From Streptomyces sp. NBC_00440 (GTDB lineage Bacteria; Actinomycetota; Actinomycetes; Streptomycetales; Streptomycetaceae): 64,000 nt of DNA. The stretch lies in contig NZ_CP107921.1 in NCBI RefSeq assembly GCF_036014215.1, forward strand, positions 1-64,000, written 5' to 3'. Shown piece after piece: positions 9,331-18,294 of the stretch (positions are counted from its first letter, which is position 1; every line of letters starts with the position of its first letter). The translations under genes were made by a program, and so were the position numbers. The notes under the pieces were generated by a model. It was not told the origin of the DNA. It made no database searches and saw only the letters and a program-made list of their open reading frames with translations.

Positions 9331-10430
9331 ACGCCTCGTCGAGCACGAGCGGTGCACCGGCCGGCCCATGCCCGTCGACAGCGCACCGGAATCCCGGCAC
9401 CGCGGCAAGTGCCGGCGGCGCCCCTGATCCGCAGCCACAGGCGGTGACCACCTGGGACGGCTTCCAGGCCTTCGCCACCACACCCGTGGCAGCTCCTCCC
9501 CCACCCGGCACACCGCACCGCAGCCTCGAGGAACGCCTGGCCTACCACTCGCGGTTCGTCACCGTGCGCACCCCCGCCATCGACGCCCTCGCCAAGAACG
9601 TGCGCACCCTGATGATCCTCGGCCGCCACCAGACCGTCACTGCCCGGCCCTCCCTCATCGTCACCGGTCCCGCCGGCGCCGGGAAAACCACCGCCCTGCT
9701 CCAGGTCGGCCGCGCCTGCCACCTCGCCCACATCCGCCGCCACGGCGCCACGGCAGCAGCCGGACAAGCCCCCGTCGCCTACGTCCTGGTCCCGCCCGCC
9801 GCCAGCGCCAAGACCCTCGCCATCGAATTCGCCCGCTACCTCGGCATCCCCGTCACCACAGGCATGTCCCAGACCCAGATCACGAACGCTGTCTGCCACA
9901 CCTACACCGCCGCCAAAGTCCAGCTGGTGATGATCGACGAGATCCACCGGCTCAACCCCCGCACCACCACCGGCGCCCAGAGCGCCGACCTGATCAAAGA
10001 TCTCACTGAACGCATCGGCGCCACCTTCGTCTATGCCGGCATCGACGTCACCACCACGCCCCTGTTCACCGGCGTACGCGGCGCCCAGCTCGCCGGACGC
10101 GCCTCCCTCATCGACTGCGACCCCTTCCCCGCCCGCCTCGGCGACGAAGAACCCTTCCGCGACCTCATCACCGCCATGGAAACCGCACTGGATCTGCGCC
10201 ATCACCGGCCCGGAACCCTCCCCCGGCTGGCCCCGTACCTGCACGAGCGCACCGCCGGCCGCATCGGCAGCCTCGCCCGCCTCATCCGCCAAGCAGCCAT
10301 CACCGCCCTCATCGACGGCACCGAACGCATCACCAAAACCACCCTCGACGCCATCCGCCTCGACCACCTCGCCGAACAGCACCACCAACCCCGCACCCGG
10401 CCGCGAAGCCGGAACACCAGCACGTCGTGA
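9327..10430 (+). CDS. tnsC: TnsC/TniB-type AAA+ transposition regulator
   Basis: A 367-residue AAA+ ATPase with Walker A GPAGAGKTT near residue 112 and Walker B VMIDEIHRL near residue 200, followed by sensor-like and lid helices. TnsC/TniB proteins assemble on DNA and connect the target-selecting TniQ with the transposase. The GTG start at 9327 overlaps the tnsB stop as GTGA, and its own stop overlaps the tniQ start in the same way, so the three are translationally coupled. The first 75 residues are Pro/Ala-rich and probably disordered. Confidence 0.87.
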   Translation: MNASSSTSGAPAGPCPSTAHRNPGTAASAGGAPDPQPQAVTTWDGFQAFATTPVAAPPPPGTPHRSLEERLAYHSRFVTVRTPAIDALAKNVRTLMILGRHQTVTARPSLIVTGPAGAGKTTALLQVGRACHLAHIRRHGATAAAGQAPVAYVLVPPAASAKTLAIEFARYLGIPVTTGMSQTQITNAVCHTYTAAKVQLVMIDEIHRLNPRTTTGAQSADLIKDLTERIGATFVYAGIDVTTTPLFTGVRGAQLAGRASLIDCDPFPARLGDEEPFRDLITAMETALDLRHHRPGTLPRLAPYLHERTAGRIGSLARLIRQAAITALIDGTERITKTTLDAIRLDHLAEQHHQPRTRPRSRNTSTS

Positions 10431-11382
10431 GCCGGACAGACGTCACAACCCGCGCCGCGGCAGGGGCCGCTGCTGCACAGCGCATCGTCGCCGCAGGGAC
10501 ATGGCTGCGGATCCCGTCAGCCGCACCGGGCGTCTCCCGTGTACGGCCACTGCCCGGCGAAGCAACCGCCTCCTACACCCAACGCCTCGCCGACACCTAC
10601 CAGCTGACCTTGCCCCAGCTCCTCGACGGCGCCAACATCACCCTCCATCGCCACGGCACGCCACCCGCAGCCGAACTCCACCTCAACCACACCGCGACCC
10701 AGCACCTCGCCGTCCTGACCCGCACGCCACTCCCCCACCTGACGCGCGCCCTGCCCCGCCTCGTACCCACCGACGACGCCCACCACATCGCTGCCGCCGC
10801 GCGCTGGAAGCGGCTCGATGCCGAGCAGCAGCCCGTCCGCGCCTGCGCCCTGTGCACCCGCCACCGCAGCCACGGCACCACCGACACCGCCTGGGTTCAT
10901 CGGCCGCCGCACCGGCTGGTGTGCCCACGCCACCACCAAGCCGCCCCCGACCCACGACTCGCCACCAGCGTCCGTATCCAGGGCGTGCCCGAACTCGCCG
11001 CCGCACATCGCGCCCCCACCAGCGCCTGCTACGACACCCCCGAGCTGCCACCGCCTGGACCGCAGCACGCGCCATCACCACCCGCTGGTACGACCACCAG
11101 CAACACCTCACCCACCGCTGGCACACCCGCCTGACCCGGCTCTGCAAGGCCAACCCCCACCTGACCACCACAGGCAACGCCTCCCCCGCCCTGCTGACCC
11201 GCGACCTGGTGACCTACCCGGAAACCGTCACCCTCGCCCGCGCACTCGCCGCCCTCCCGAACCGGCCACACCGCGACACCGGCAAGGCCCTCAACCTCAT
11301 CGCCCACCGACTCGGACTGCCCCGCCTGGCCAGCAACGCGAACGATCCCCTCCGGGCCTTCCTCACCCACACACGCCACTGA
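10427..11382 (+). pseudogene. tniQ: TniQ family target-selection protein, one-base frameshift
   Basis: Starts with GTG in a GTGA overlap with tnsC. The first frame (to about 11017) encodes a TniQ-like start (RVRPLPGEATASYTQRLA) and a zinc knuckle CALC...CPRHH. From the CCCCC run at 11013-11017 the protein continues in the -1 frame with WTAARAITTRWYDHQ, DLVTYPETVTLA and a helical C-terminus ending at 11382; this half matches the equivalent stretch of the 3843-6233 protein. So one C was lost, or the run is a slippage site or a sequencing error. As written the protein stops at 11134 (235 residues). Confidence 0.75.
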
Positions 11383-11642
11383 CCAGCACAAGTCCCCATC
11401 CACCCCGGCGCATTGGTACGGCCACCTACGGGCGTGCCACCACACCTACAAGAAAACCAAGATCAATCCCACACAACTACCGGACCACAGGCCAAGAGCC
11501 CGAACAACCAAACCGAACACACTCACCAGCCCCGGCCCATCACGCCCGAACCCAACCGCTTCAGCCGTCCCGAATCCCACCCCAAAAGACGGAACACCAG
11601 ACCAGAACAGCCCAACCCCCTGAAGATCACTACTCCGTCACA
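11383..11642. other. G-poor non-coding segment, candidate transposon right end
   Basis: Between the tniQ end and the helicase remnant the + strand is strikingly poor in G and rich in A and C, unlike flanking coding DNA. No open frame has convincing protein character. Similar short blocks recur (GAACAACCAAACCGAACAC near 11501, GAACACCAGACCAGAACAG near 11592), which could be transposase-binding sites. The segment ends with ...CCGTCACA at 11642; read inward from there it starts TGTGACGG, the TGT expected at a Tn7-like end. This boundary is an inference. Confidence 0.4.
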
Positions 11643-11969
11643 GAGCAGCGCGAGCGGCTGACCGCGCTGGGCATCAAGGGCGCTGAGGCCCCTTCTCCCG
11701 CCCCGGCGGCCGCGCCCACGGCGAAGAGCCAGGGCAAGGCGCAGCAGGCATTCCAGCGCGGCCTGACGGCTCTCGCGCAGTGGGTCGATCGGGAAGGCGC
11801 CCACCGGCCAGTACCAAGGGGGCACAGCGAAGAAATCACAGTCGCCGGTGAGACGGAACCCGTGGCCGTCCGGCTCGGTGTGTGGGTCTCCAACACCAAA
11901 TCGAGGCGGGAGAAGCTCGCCCAGGAGCAGCGGGACGCACTGCGGGAGCTGGGCGTGGACTGGGCATGA
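11637..11969 (+). pseudogene. C-terminal remnant of a second telomere-type helicase
   Basis: In frame 3 this encodes the end of a helicase closely similar to the last 105 residues of the 1157-3826 protein: EQRERLTALG, a PSPAPAA linker, QQAFQRGLTALAQW, EGAHRPVPR, LGVWVSNT and a final LGVDWA. Homology starts abruptly at about 11640, with no helicase motor in front, and is followed by a hairpin terminator. The likely origin is an older telomere-adjacent helicase gene cut by arrival of the 0.4-11.6 kb block; a duplication is the alternative. Confidence 0.82.
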
Positions 11970-11978
11970 GTTCCGGCG

Positions 11979-12013
11979 GAGGGTTGCCTGCCGTGTGCCG
12001 GGAGGCAACCCTC
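11979..12013 (+). terminator. Hairpin terminator of the old helicase gene
   Basis: An 11-bp perfect stem, GAGGGTTGCCT (11979-11989) with AGGCAACCCTC (12003-12013), loop 13 bases. It lies 10 bases after the helicase remnant stop. There is no T-run, as is common in Streptomyces. Confidence 0.7.
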
Positions 12014-12110
12014 TACGGCGTGGGGTGATCCAGAGACCGCTAAGGCACCATGCCTGGGTGGACATAGACATTGCGAGGAGCAGCTCAAGCGGTTCGCCGG
12101 GCTCGGACCG

Positions 12111-13679
12111 TCATATTGGCTTGGTGAGGTTCGGGCTGGGCCGGTAGTGGGCGACTCCTGCGTAGGACATCCCCAGTGAGGTGGTGAGGATCTTAGCGTC
12201 GAGTTCATCGGCGAGGGTGAGCAGGCGAGTAGAGCGCAGGATGCGGGGCCGGAGGCCGGTAGGGGCGAGGGTGTCGCGGATGTGAGCGGCGCCGGCGGGG
12301 CCGTGGTGGGTGCGGGTGAGCCGGGTGACGAGCAGGTGGGGGTTGTCCGAGCCGAGTTGGTGTCGGTGTTCTTGGCAGCGTTGGAGTGCGGTCCAGGTCG
12401 CGTCGTCGAGCGGGATGGCCAGGGATCTGCCGGGGAAGTGGACGCTGTGGTGATGGGGGTTGATCCCGGTGTCAGTGAGCTGGCGCAGCTCGGTGATGGT
12501 TGCTGCGTGGAGCAGGGCGGCGAGGCCGATGAATGCCTCGTGCGGGTGGATGTCGTGGTGGGTGGTCCACCGCTGGTACAGGGTGCGCTGTTGGGTCAGA
12601 GTGAGGGTGGGGCCGTGAAACCCCCTGTGCTGTACGGCGGTTATGGGGTCGGTCGGGTTGTGGAGGATGACTTTGGCGTGGTGGGCGTACGCGAAGAACT
12701 GACGCAGTCCCGCGAGTCGGGATGCGCGGAGGGCCGGGTTGAGGGCCAGGAAGGATTCCATGTGGGCGGTGGTGACACTGGCCCAGTTCGTGTGGCCCTC
12801 GGTGTGGAGGTGGAGGGCCAGGTCGCGGACGGCTGCGAGTCGGATCTCGATGGTTTTCAGCTGGTTGGGCCGTAGCCCCAGGTGTTCGGCTTGCTCGCGC
12901 TGGAGCAGGAGGAAGGCGGCGAACTTCTCGGTCTGGGAGCGCAGAGGGGCGGGTGTGGACTCGATGCGGCGGGATCGGCGTTCTGTTGCTCGTCTGTCGG
13001 CGAGGCGTGGGGGTGGGGGTGGGTCGAGGTGGCCGTGGGTGCGGAAGAAGTCGGTGAGCGCTCCGACGAGTTCGGGGGCATCGCTTTTGGCGCGGGCGAG
13101 GAGGCTGCGGGGGTCGCAGGACTCGGCGTGGAGGAGCAGGCGCGCGGTGGTGGCGATGAGGTCGGCCGCGTAGATCGGGTGTCGGTGCGCTGCGAGGTGT
13201 GCGGCGAGGCCGCTCCACCAGGAGGGCGGGGCGGGCATGCGCTTGGCCCAGCCGGCCGCGCGGGTCAGGACGGTGTGGGGTGAATGCTCGTAGCAGCGCT
13301 TGCAGAGGCCTTTGGCCCACTGGCCGCTGGTTCCGCATTGCTCGCAGTGGGCCGGGGGCGGGGCGGCAGCGGGGTCGGTACAGGCTCGGCAGTGCTGGGT
13401 CGCCGCGTCGAGGGCACGTCGGCGTCCGCAGTGCTGGCAGGGGCCCCGAGCTCGTTGTCCTGCGGATCGGCGTCGGCATGCCGCGCACAGGTCCTGGGCG
13501 GAGCGCCGTGGTGCGCCGCAGAGGGTGCAGGTGCGTGAGCACCAGGGGCAGCGGCCGGTGTCGGGGTGCAGCCAGCGCAGTCGGTGGCAGGCCGGGCAGT
13601 TGTCTTTGACACGAGAGGGTGTGGCACGGGTGGTCGTGGGCGGGTCCGTCGCGGGGTGTGCGGGGCGGGGTGCGGTCAC
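12111..13679 (-). CDS. Zinc-ribbon tyrosine-recombinase-like integrase
   Basis: A 522-residue protein. Residues 25-130 carry about six Cys-x2-Cys pairs, i.e. several zinc ribbons. The second half has an N-terminal SAM-like helical domain (around 230-330) and a C-terminal domain with ATITELRQL, LRPRILRSTRL and a final AGVAHYR, the places of the Arg, His/Arg and Tyr boxes of tyrosine recombinases, although the box II His is not standard. The start GTG at 13679 is chosen because it overlaps the stop of the XRE gene as GTGA; the open frame runs further upstream but through that gene. It probably acts with the 352-residue integrase. Confidence 0.68.
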   Translation of the reverse strand: MTAPRPAHPATDPPTTTRATPSRVKDNCPACHRLRWLHPDTGRCPWCSRTCTLCGAPRRSAQDLCAACRRRSAGQRARGPCQHCGRRRALDAATQHCRACTDPAAAPPPAHCEQCGTSGQWAKGLCKRCYEHSPHTVLTRAAGWAKRMPAPPSWWSGLAAHLAAHRHPIYAADLIATTARLLLHAESCDPRSLLARAKSDAPELVGALTDFFRTHGHLDPPPPPRLADRRATERRSRRIESTPAPLRSQTEKFAAFLLLQREQAEHLGLRPNQLKTIEIRLAAVRDLALHLHTEGHTNWASVTTAHMESFLALNPALRASRLAGLRQFFAYAHHAKVILHNPTDPITAVQHRGFHGPTLTLTQQRTLYQRWTTHHDIHPHEAFIGLAALLHAATITELRQLTDTGINPHHHSVHFPGRSLAIPLDDATWTALQRCQEHRHQLGSDNPHLLVTRLTRTHHGPAGAAHIRDTLAPTGLRPRILRSTRLLTLADELDAKILTTSLGMSYAGVAHYRPSPNLTKPI

Positions 13680-14035
13680 AGCGGTGGCAGGGATCGGTGG
13701 CTGGGCACGGGCTGCTGTCGAGGTGGTGGGGTGGTGCGTGGTGTAGGTGGTGGGGGTATGGCGGGCTCGCCGACGGTAAGCAGGTCGCCTGGGGTGCAGT
13801 CCAGGGCGGCGCACAGGGCGGCCAGGGTGGAGAGCTTCACCTGGGAGGGCTGTTTGGTGAACAGGGCGGACACCGATGCCGCAGACAGCTCGAGGCCGGC
13901 CCGCTCGGCGAGCAGGCGGCGCAGTTCGGTGCCGGTCCAGATACCGCGCTGTGCCGCGGTCATCCGAAGTCTCCACTCCACCTGCGGTGGCGGGGTCACG
14001 GGCTCGACGGCGTGCAGAGGGGGTGGTGTGGTCAT
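13676..14035 (-). CDS. XRE/Cro-C1-type regulator
   Basis: A 119-residue protein with a helix-turn-helix at residues 25-90 (TELRRLLAERAG, ASVSALF, LSTLAALCAALDCTPGDLL), typical of Cro/C1 repressors, and a Pro-rich C-terminal tail. It lies between two recombinase genes: 18 bases after the upstream integrase stop and overlapping the downstream one by GTGA. It likely represses or tunes this three-gene mobile operon, or serves as a small accessory DNA-binding factor. Confidence 0.82.
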   Translation of the reverse strand: MTTPPPLHAVEPVTPPPQVEWRLRMTAAQRGIWTGTELRRLLAERAGLELSAASVSALFTKQPSQVKLSTLAALCAALDCTPGDLLTVGEPAIPPPPTPRTTPPPRQQPVPSHRSLPPL

Positions 14036-14053
14036 GGGTGTCCTGCCCTGGGG

Positions 14054-15112
14054 TCAGCCGGCCAGGCTAGTGACGGCGGTCGACGTGGCGCGGCGCCAGG
14101 CGTCTTCGACGAAGGTGAGCGAGGGCCGCACGTAGGCCATCGTCGAGGCGATGTGCCAGTGACCGAGGAGCTGCTGGACTGCGAGCAGGTCCATGCCCTT
14201 CTCGTAGTGGTGGGTCGCGCAGGCCCGGCGCAGATCGTGCGGGGTGAACCGGTCGTCTGCGGGGCGGCCTTCCAGGTCCAGGAGGTGGGAGAGGCGGTCG
14301 CGTACGGTGTCCGGCTTCAGCGGCTGGCCGTGGGCGTCGCAGAACAGCGGGGTGGTGTCGGGGAAGAAGGGGCGTACGTCTCCCAGGTACCAGGCGAGGA
14401 TCTGGTCCAGTCCGTCGAGCATGGGTGCCCATCTCGGGCGGGGTCCCGAGGTGTTGGCCGCCTTGCCGAATCGGACGTGGAGCTTGCCTGTCGGGCCGAG
14501 TGCGGGATGGACGTCGCATTGGTCGAAGCGAATGGCTTCGCTCACTCTGGGAGCGGAGTGGTAGAGGGTGCGCAGCAGTGCGTAGTCCCTTGCCGCGGCC
14601 GGGTAGTCGGACGTAGTGGTCAGGCGCTGGCGGGCGAAGGCGAAGAACGCGGTGAGGCGCTCGGCGGTGGGCGGCAGGGTGCGCGGGGTGTCGTCGAAGA
14701 CATGGCGCAGCCGGTTGAACCGGTCCAGCGGGTTGGCCACCGGGGTGCCGTACAGGGTGCGGATCTCGGTGGCGTAGCGGGCCTGGACGAAGGTGAGGAA
14801 CGTGCGGAGCATCTGCAGGTACTGGCGTCTGGTCCCCGCCGCCCGCCCCGCCACCACCAGGGAGTGGAGCATCGCGTCCACGTCGGCCGGCTCGATCTGC
14901 CACACCGGCCGGTCATAGTGGTCCAGCACCCGTTCCAGCAGCGACGTATAGCAGCCGATCGTGGTGGGAGCGAAGCCTCTCGCTGTCCATGTCGAGGCGA
15001 ATGCCTGCACGCAGCGGGCCTGGAACGCCCACACATCGGGTACCTGCCCGGCCTCGGGAGCAGGGCCGCAGAGCCCGCCCTCGACCAGCCGAAGAAACGG
15101 CTTCCCCGCCAC
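14054..15112 (-). CDS. Tyrosine recombinase / phage-type integrase
   Basis: A 352-residue integrase. The N-terminal core-binding domain spans about 30-140. The catalytic domain shows Arg in APRVSEAIRF, PHDLRRACATHHYE (His-x-x-Arg), GHWHIASTMAYVRP (His/Trp and the Tyr nucleophile), so all key residues are present. Start GTG 15112 has GGTGGAG close upstream. It is the first gene of the integrase-XRE-integrase operon. The operon's upstream side cuts into the ATPase gene that ends at 15232, so this is the likely mobile unit that interrupted it. Confidence 0.85.
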   Translation of the reverse strand: MAGKPFLRLVEGGLCGPAPEAGQVPDVWAFQARCVQAFASTWTARGFAPTTIGCYTSLLERVLDHYDRPVWQIEPADVDAMLHSLVVAGRAAGTRRQYLQMLRTFLTFVQARYATEIRTLYGTPVANPLDRFNRLRHVFDDTPRTLPPTAERLTAFFAFARQRLTTTSDYPAAARDYALLRTLYHSAPRVSEAIRFDQCDVHPALGPTGKLHVRFGKAANTSGPRPRWAPMLDGLDQILAWYLGDVRPFFPDTTPLFCDAHGQPLKPDTVRDRLSHLLDLEGRPADDRFTPHDLRRACATHHYEKGMDLLAVQQLLGHWHIASTMAYVRPSLTFVEDAWRRATSTAVTSLAG

Positions 15113-15231
15113 ACTCCACCGCCAACCAGCAATGACTCTTGGTTAAGGCGGCACCTGAACAACCCCTGTGCCACCGAATCCATCAACGAGACAGCTGCAG
15201 AAAAGCAACCCCCACCTCACGAATAACCCGG

Positions 15232-15624
15232 TCATCCACACGCCTCCCCGTTAAGCCACTGGGCCTCGTCGACGAGGAAGGTACGGGGGCGTTCGGCCAG
15301 AGCCGTTTTCAGCAGGCGGTCGAACTCGCTGGGGTGGCGCGGTGGTTCGCCGGCCAGGTCGAGTGCGGTGAACAGTTCGTAGCGCACCGCACGGGCGGTG
15401 GGCCGGGCCCGGAAGGTGACCCGGCGGACATCCTCGTCCGGCTCGAGTTCGCGCAGGCAGGTGTTGACCGCGAGAGTCTTGCCGAAGCCGGCGCCGCCGT
15501 GGATACACATCATGGCGCGGGCGGCGACGGTATCGGTGATGTTCTCCCGGGCGGTGAGCAGGGCGCGGGTGGTAACCACGGAGGCGTCTGGCAGGTCGAC
15601 GTACTGGTAGGTGGCCGCGGTCAC
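15232..15624 (-). pseudogene. Truncated AAA ATPase of a decayed transposition module
   Basis: A 130-residue fragment of a TniB/IstB/ExeA-like ATPase: Walker A GGAGFGKT near residue 45 and Walker B TFLVDEAQWL at 115-125, then an immediate stop. The sensor and lid regions are gone, so the C-terminal half was removed, most likely by insertion of the integrase operon at about 15230. Its start overlaps the end of the transposase gene (ATGA-like), as in other transposase-ATPase pairs. Confidence 0.78.
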
Positions 15625-17375
15625 GAGGCGTCTCCGTCTTCATCAGTGGTGGGACGTGCGGCCGGCCCGTCGCGGCGGTCCGGGGCGGTTTCTTCATCGC
15701 TGCCGGACGGGAGCGGGACGGGCTGGCCTGGTGTGGTCAGCGCGGTCAGGGAAGCAGGAGTGCGCCACCCGGCCGGCGGCGCGGCCGGCGGGATGAGGTC
15801 CGGCAGCGACAGCTGCGACAGGTCGGTGTCGGTGGCGTGGGCGAGTTCGGCCTCTGCCTGGGCGGTGGTCAGGGCGCCGAGCCGCTGTGGGGCTTCGGCC
15901 TGGGTGGCGGCGGCGTAGCGCTCATGCTGGGAGGCTTCCAGGTCCTTCTTCAGGCGGCGGGCGCGGGCGGCCCGGGTTCTTCGTACGGCGCTGATCTGCT
16001 CCTCGGTGGCCTGGTCGGCCAGGTCCGCTGGGCCGAGGTAGCGTCCGGTGGTTGCGTGGTAGACCTCGATGCGGTGGTCGTGGTGGGGCATGAAACGGAC
16101 CCGGACCTGGATGCCAGCCTGGCCAGTCATCCACGACCCCACATAGTCGCGTCTCCTGAAGCGGATGCCGCGGGTGGTCAGCGAGCGGGTACCGGCGTCC
16201 TCCAGGGTGAACGTCCACAGATCTGTCGCGGGCACGTCCCGCAGCGGGGTGGGATCGTCCTGCCACGCTTCAAGCGGGGTCCTGCCCCGCAAAGGTGCGG
16301 GCTGATGTTCGGTGTTCCACCACCGTGTCCAGTCCAGCAGCCGGGCGGTGAAGTCCTCGAAGCTGAGCAGTACCTCGCTCTTCGGGCGGGTGGGGCGTTT
16401 ACCGGGGCGCGGCTGGCGGGCGTAGCCGGGCAGCGCGGCCAGGAACATGCTCTCCACCGCACGGTTCAGGCCCTCCACGGTGCCCTTGAGGTGGGGGGTG
16501 TAGGCGGGCAGGTCCTCCACGGTGACGTCCAGGAGATCGAACGCGGCGGTCACCGTCCGGGACAGGAAGTCCTTGCCGCGGTCCACCCGTACCTTCTCGG
16601 GCACGCCGCCGAACGGACCGTAGGGGTCCTCGCGCAGCACCGCGGAACGCAGCGCCGCGAGGACCGACTCCCGCGACGGATGCACCGGCGTGACCGCCAC
16701 CCCCGTGATCGCGTTGGTGGCGCAGTCGGTGGACCACGTGATCCACGGCCTGCGGGGCTTGCCGTCGACATCGACCAGCACCGGCGCCTGCATGTGGTCG
16801 GTCTCCCACACGTGGTTGCGCCAGCCCCGCGGTCGGGCCAGGAACACATCATGCTTACGTGCCTCGCGTTCACCGCCAGCGAGCCCGGGCCCGCTCCCCC
16901 GGCGTCAGATCCCGACGGATCGCCCGGTGCAAGGTCGGGACCGACGGAGGCGGCTCCCCCTCGCCCCTGGCCGCGCGAGCAGTCAGCTCGCGATGAACGG
17001 CGGCAACGTTCCCCCTCCACAGCCCGAGCAGGGCACGGACCTCCTCAGTGACAGTGAACCTCCCGTAGTACCGGGCCCGCTCCCCGGCGCTGCAGCCGCG
17101 GTCTCGTCCTTCTCAGCAGCGGCCAGCCACCGCCAAACCGCCCGCTCCCGCACTCCCAACGCATCCGCCACTGACCTCACATGCCCGGTGGTGAGCTTGC
17201 CCTTCTGGCGCAGAGTCAGCAGCCGGCGCACCGCCGGCCCGCGCAAGGCCCGAACCGATTCAGTCGGCAAAGCAGCGCCCACGCAGCCGCCCGACCCCTT
17301 CGGCAGCTGGAGCCAGCCTTCCTGATCCACCCCACGATCACACCAACGCCCGCCGGCCAGCGGATCAGAACTCAC
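15621..17375 (-). pseudogene. Frameshifted Mu-type DDE transposase
   Basis: An older transposase gene in three pieces. The first frame (17375 to about 17085) holds an HTH (GHVRSVADALGVRERAVW). A middle piece in another frame (about 17085-16880) reads RYYGRFTVTEEVRALLGLW. The last (16847-15621, 408 codons) has the catalytic core with Asp in TDHMQAP, Asp in VRVDRGKDF and Glu in GTVEGLNRA. The two indels compensate, so first and last parts share a frame, but the wrong-frame segment contains a stop. It forms a pair with the truncated ATPase and differs from the intact tnsB at 7171. Confidence 0.8.
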
Positions 17376-17380
17376 GAAAC

Positions 17381-17456
17381 TGACACAGCGTCACCCTCAC
17401 GCGATAACGCTCCACGACAGCGATGCCCCGTGGATCTCTCACCTCCAGGACAGCGA
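17381..17456. repeat. Spaced GACAGCG repeats, possible transposase-binding sites
   Basis: Three related blocks, GACACAGCG (17382), GACAGCG (17415) and GACAGCG (17449), recur every 33-34 bases, about three helical turns, just upstream of the decayed transposase start. Mu/Tn7-type ends carry arrays of transposase-binding sites of this kind. No terminal TGT end is assigned. Confidence 0.35.
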
Positions 17457-17460
17457 CCTC

Positions 17461-17967
17461 TCAGCCCCGAAACAACCCACGACCAGCATCAACACCCTCA
17501 AGCCCCGCTGTCTCTCACTCCACTGCCACAAAACCGAGAGAACGCACCTGCACTCCTGACCGGCACCACTGACCCCGGCATCCTCCCGCCCGTCGGCGTC
17601 AGCGCAGCGTTCTCCGCAACCGGCACGGCTGTCTCCTCGACGTCAGCACCCCCGACCCGGTCCGCGACTTGCCGCGTGGCGAAGTCGGCACGATCCGTTG
17701 AACGCCCTTGAGCGGGTCAAGAAGTCCATGCCTTAACCACTGACAATTTCTGACTTTTCGCCCCGAAGGGGTGAAGGGCTGCCAAGTCCTGTTTCGCAAG
17801 CGTCTGCCTATCCTCCCGTGTCAGGGGCTTGTAACAAGGGTCCTGGGGGCTTTGGGGCGCGCAGTGCCTGTGTGTTCAACTGACGAATGTCCGAAGGTCT
17901 TCGGGCGCAACGTTGACCTGACGCGGTTGGCCGGTCCCGGTCCGGCCCCTTGCTTGAGGAGAGATGT
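17461..17967. other. No convincing gene
   Basis: Short open frames here lack protein character or a ribosome site. The first part is A/C-rich on the + strand, like other element ends in this window. A weak hairpin (CGCCCC...GGGGTG near 17759) is present. The last 100 bases probably carry the promoter of the secreted-protein gene at 17968. Confidence 0.5.
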
Positions 17968-18204
17968 ATGAAGTCGTGGCGTAAGCGAATGACCTACGGT
18001 GCCGCTGTTGCTGCCGCTCTGGTCGCGATTCCGCTGGCGGCCGGTTCCGCCTCGGCCGCGAGCTGGCACGACATCGCCGGTGGTCCCGAGATGTACCCCA
18101 ACATGGCCGCGTGCAAGGCGGACATCCCCCGGGCGAAGAAGCAGTACCAGGACGCCACCTGTGTCGACAACAAGGGGCGCATCTCCCTCTGGGTGCTGTA
18201 CTGA
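17968..18204 (+). CDS. Small secreted protein
   Basis: A 78-residue protein. The first 30 residues form a signal peptide: basic MKSWRKR start, hydrophobic core, then SASA|A as the likely cleavage site. The mature part of about 47 residues has two cysteines (ACKAD and ATCVD), which could form a disulphide. ATG 17968 is chosen because GAGGAGAG lies 5-6 bases upstream. Family not recognised; it is monocistronic. Confidence 0.75.
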   Translation: MKSWRKRMTYGAAVAAALVAIPLAAGSASAASWHDIAGGPEMYPNMAACKADIPRAKKQYQDATCVDNKGRISLWVLY

Positions 18205-18294
18205 TGGCGTAGCAGCGCCCGATGGACGCGCACGGCCCCGCCGCTCCGTTCGCCGGGACGGTGGGGCCGCCGTTCGTGAGCGTGCGCCGGCGGG

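Noticed and set aside
6415..9513. 1032-codon minus-strand frame opposite tnsA and tnsB
   Set aside because: Same codon-position effect; the DDE motifs on the plus strand are decisive.
10818..11969. 383-codon frame as one large protein
   Set aside because: Only its last 110 codons have homology (helicase tail). The earlier part is an out-of-frame reading of tniQ and of the G-poor strip.
13619..15226. 535-codon plus-strand frame opposite the XRE and integrase genes
   Set aside because: No recognisable protein features; both opposite genes have clear motifs and overlapping start-stop signals.
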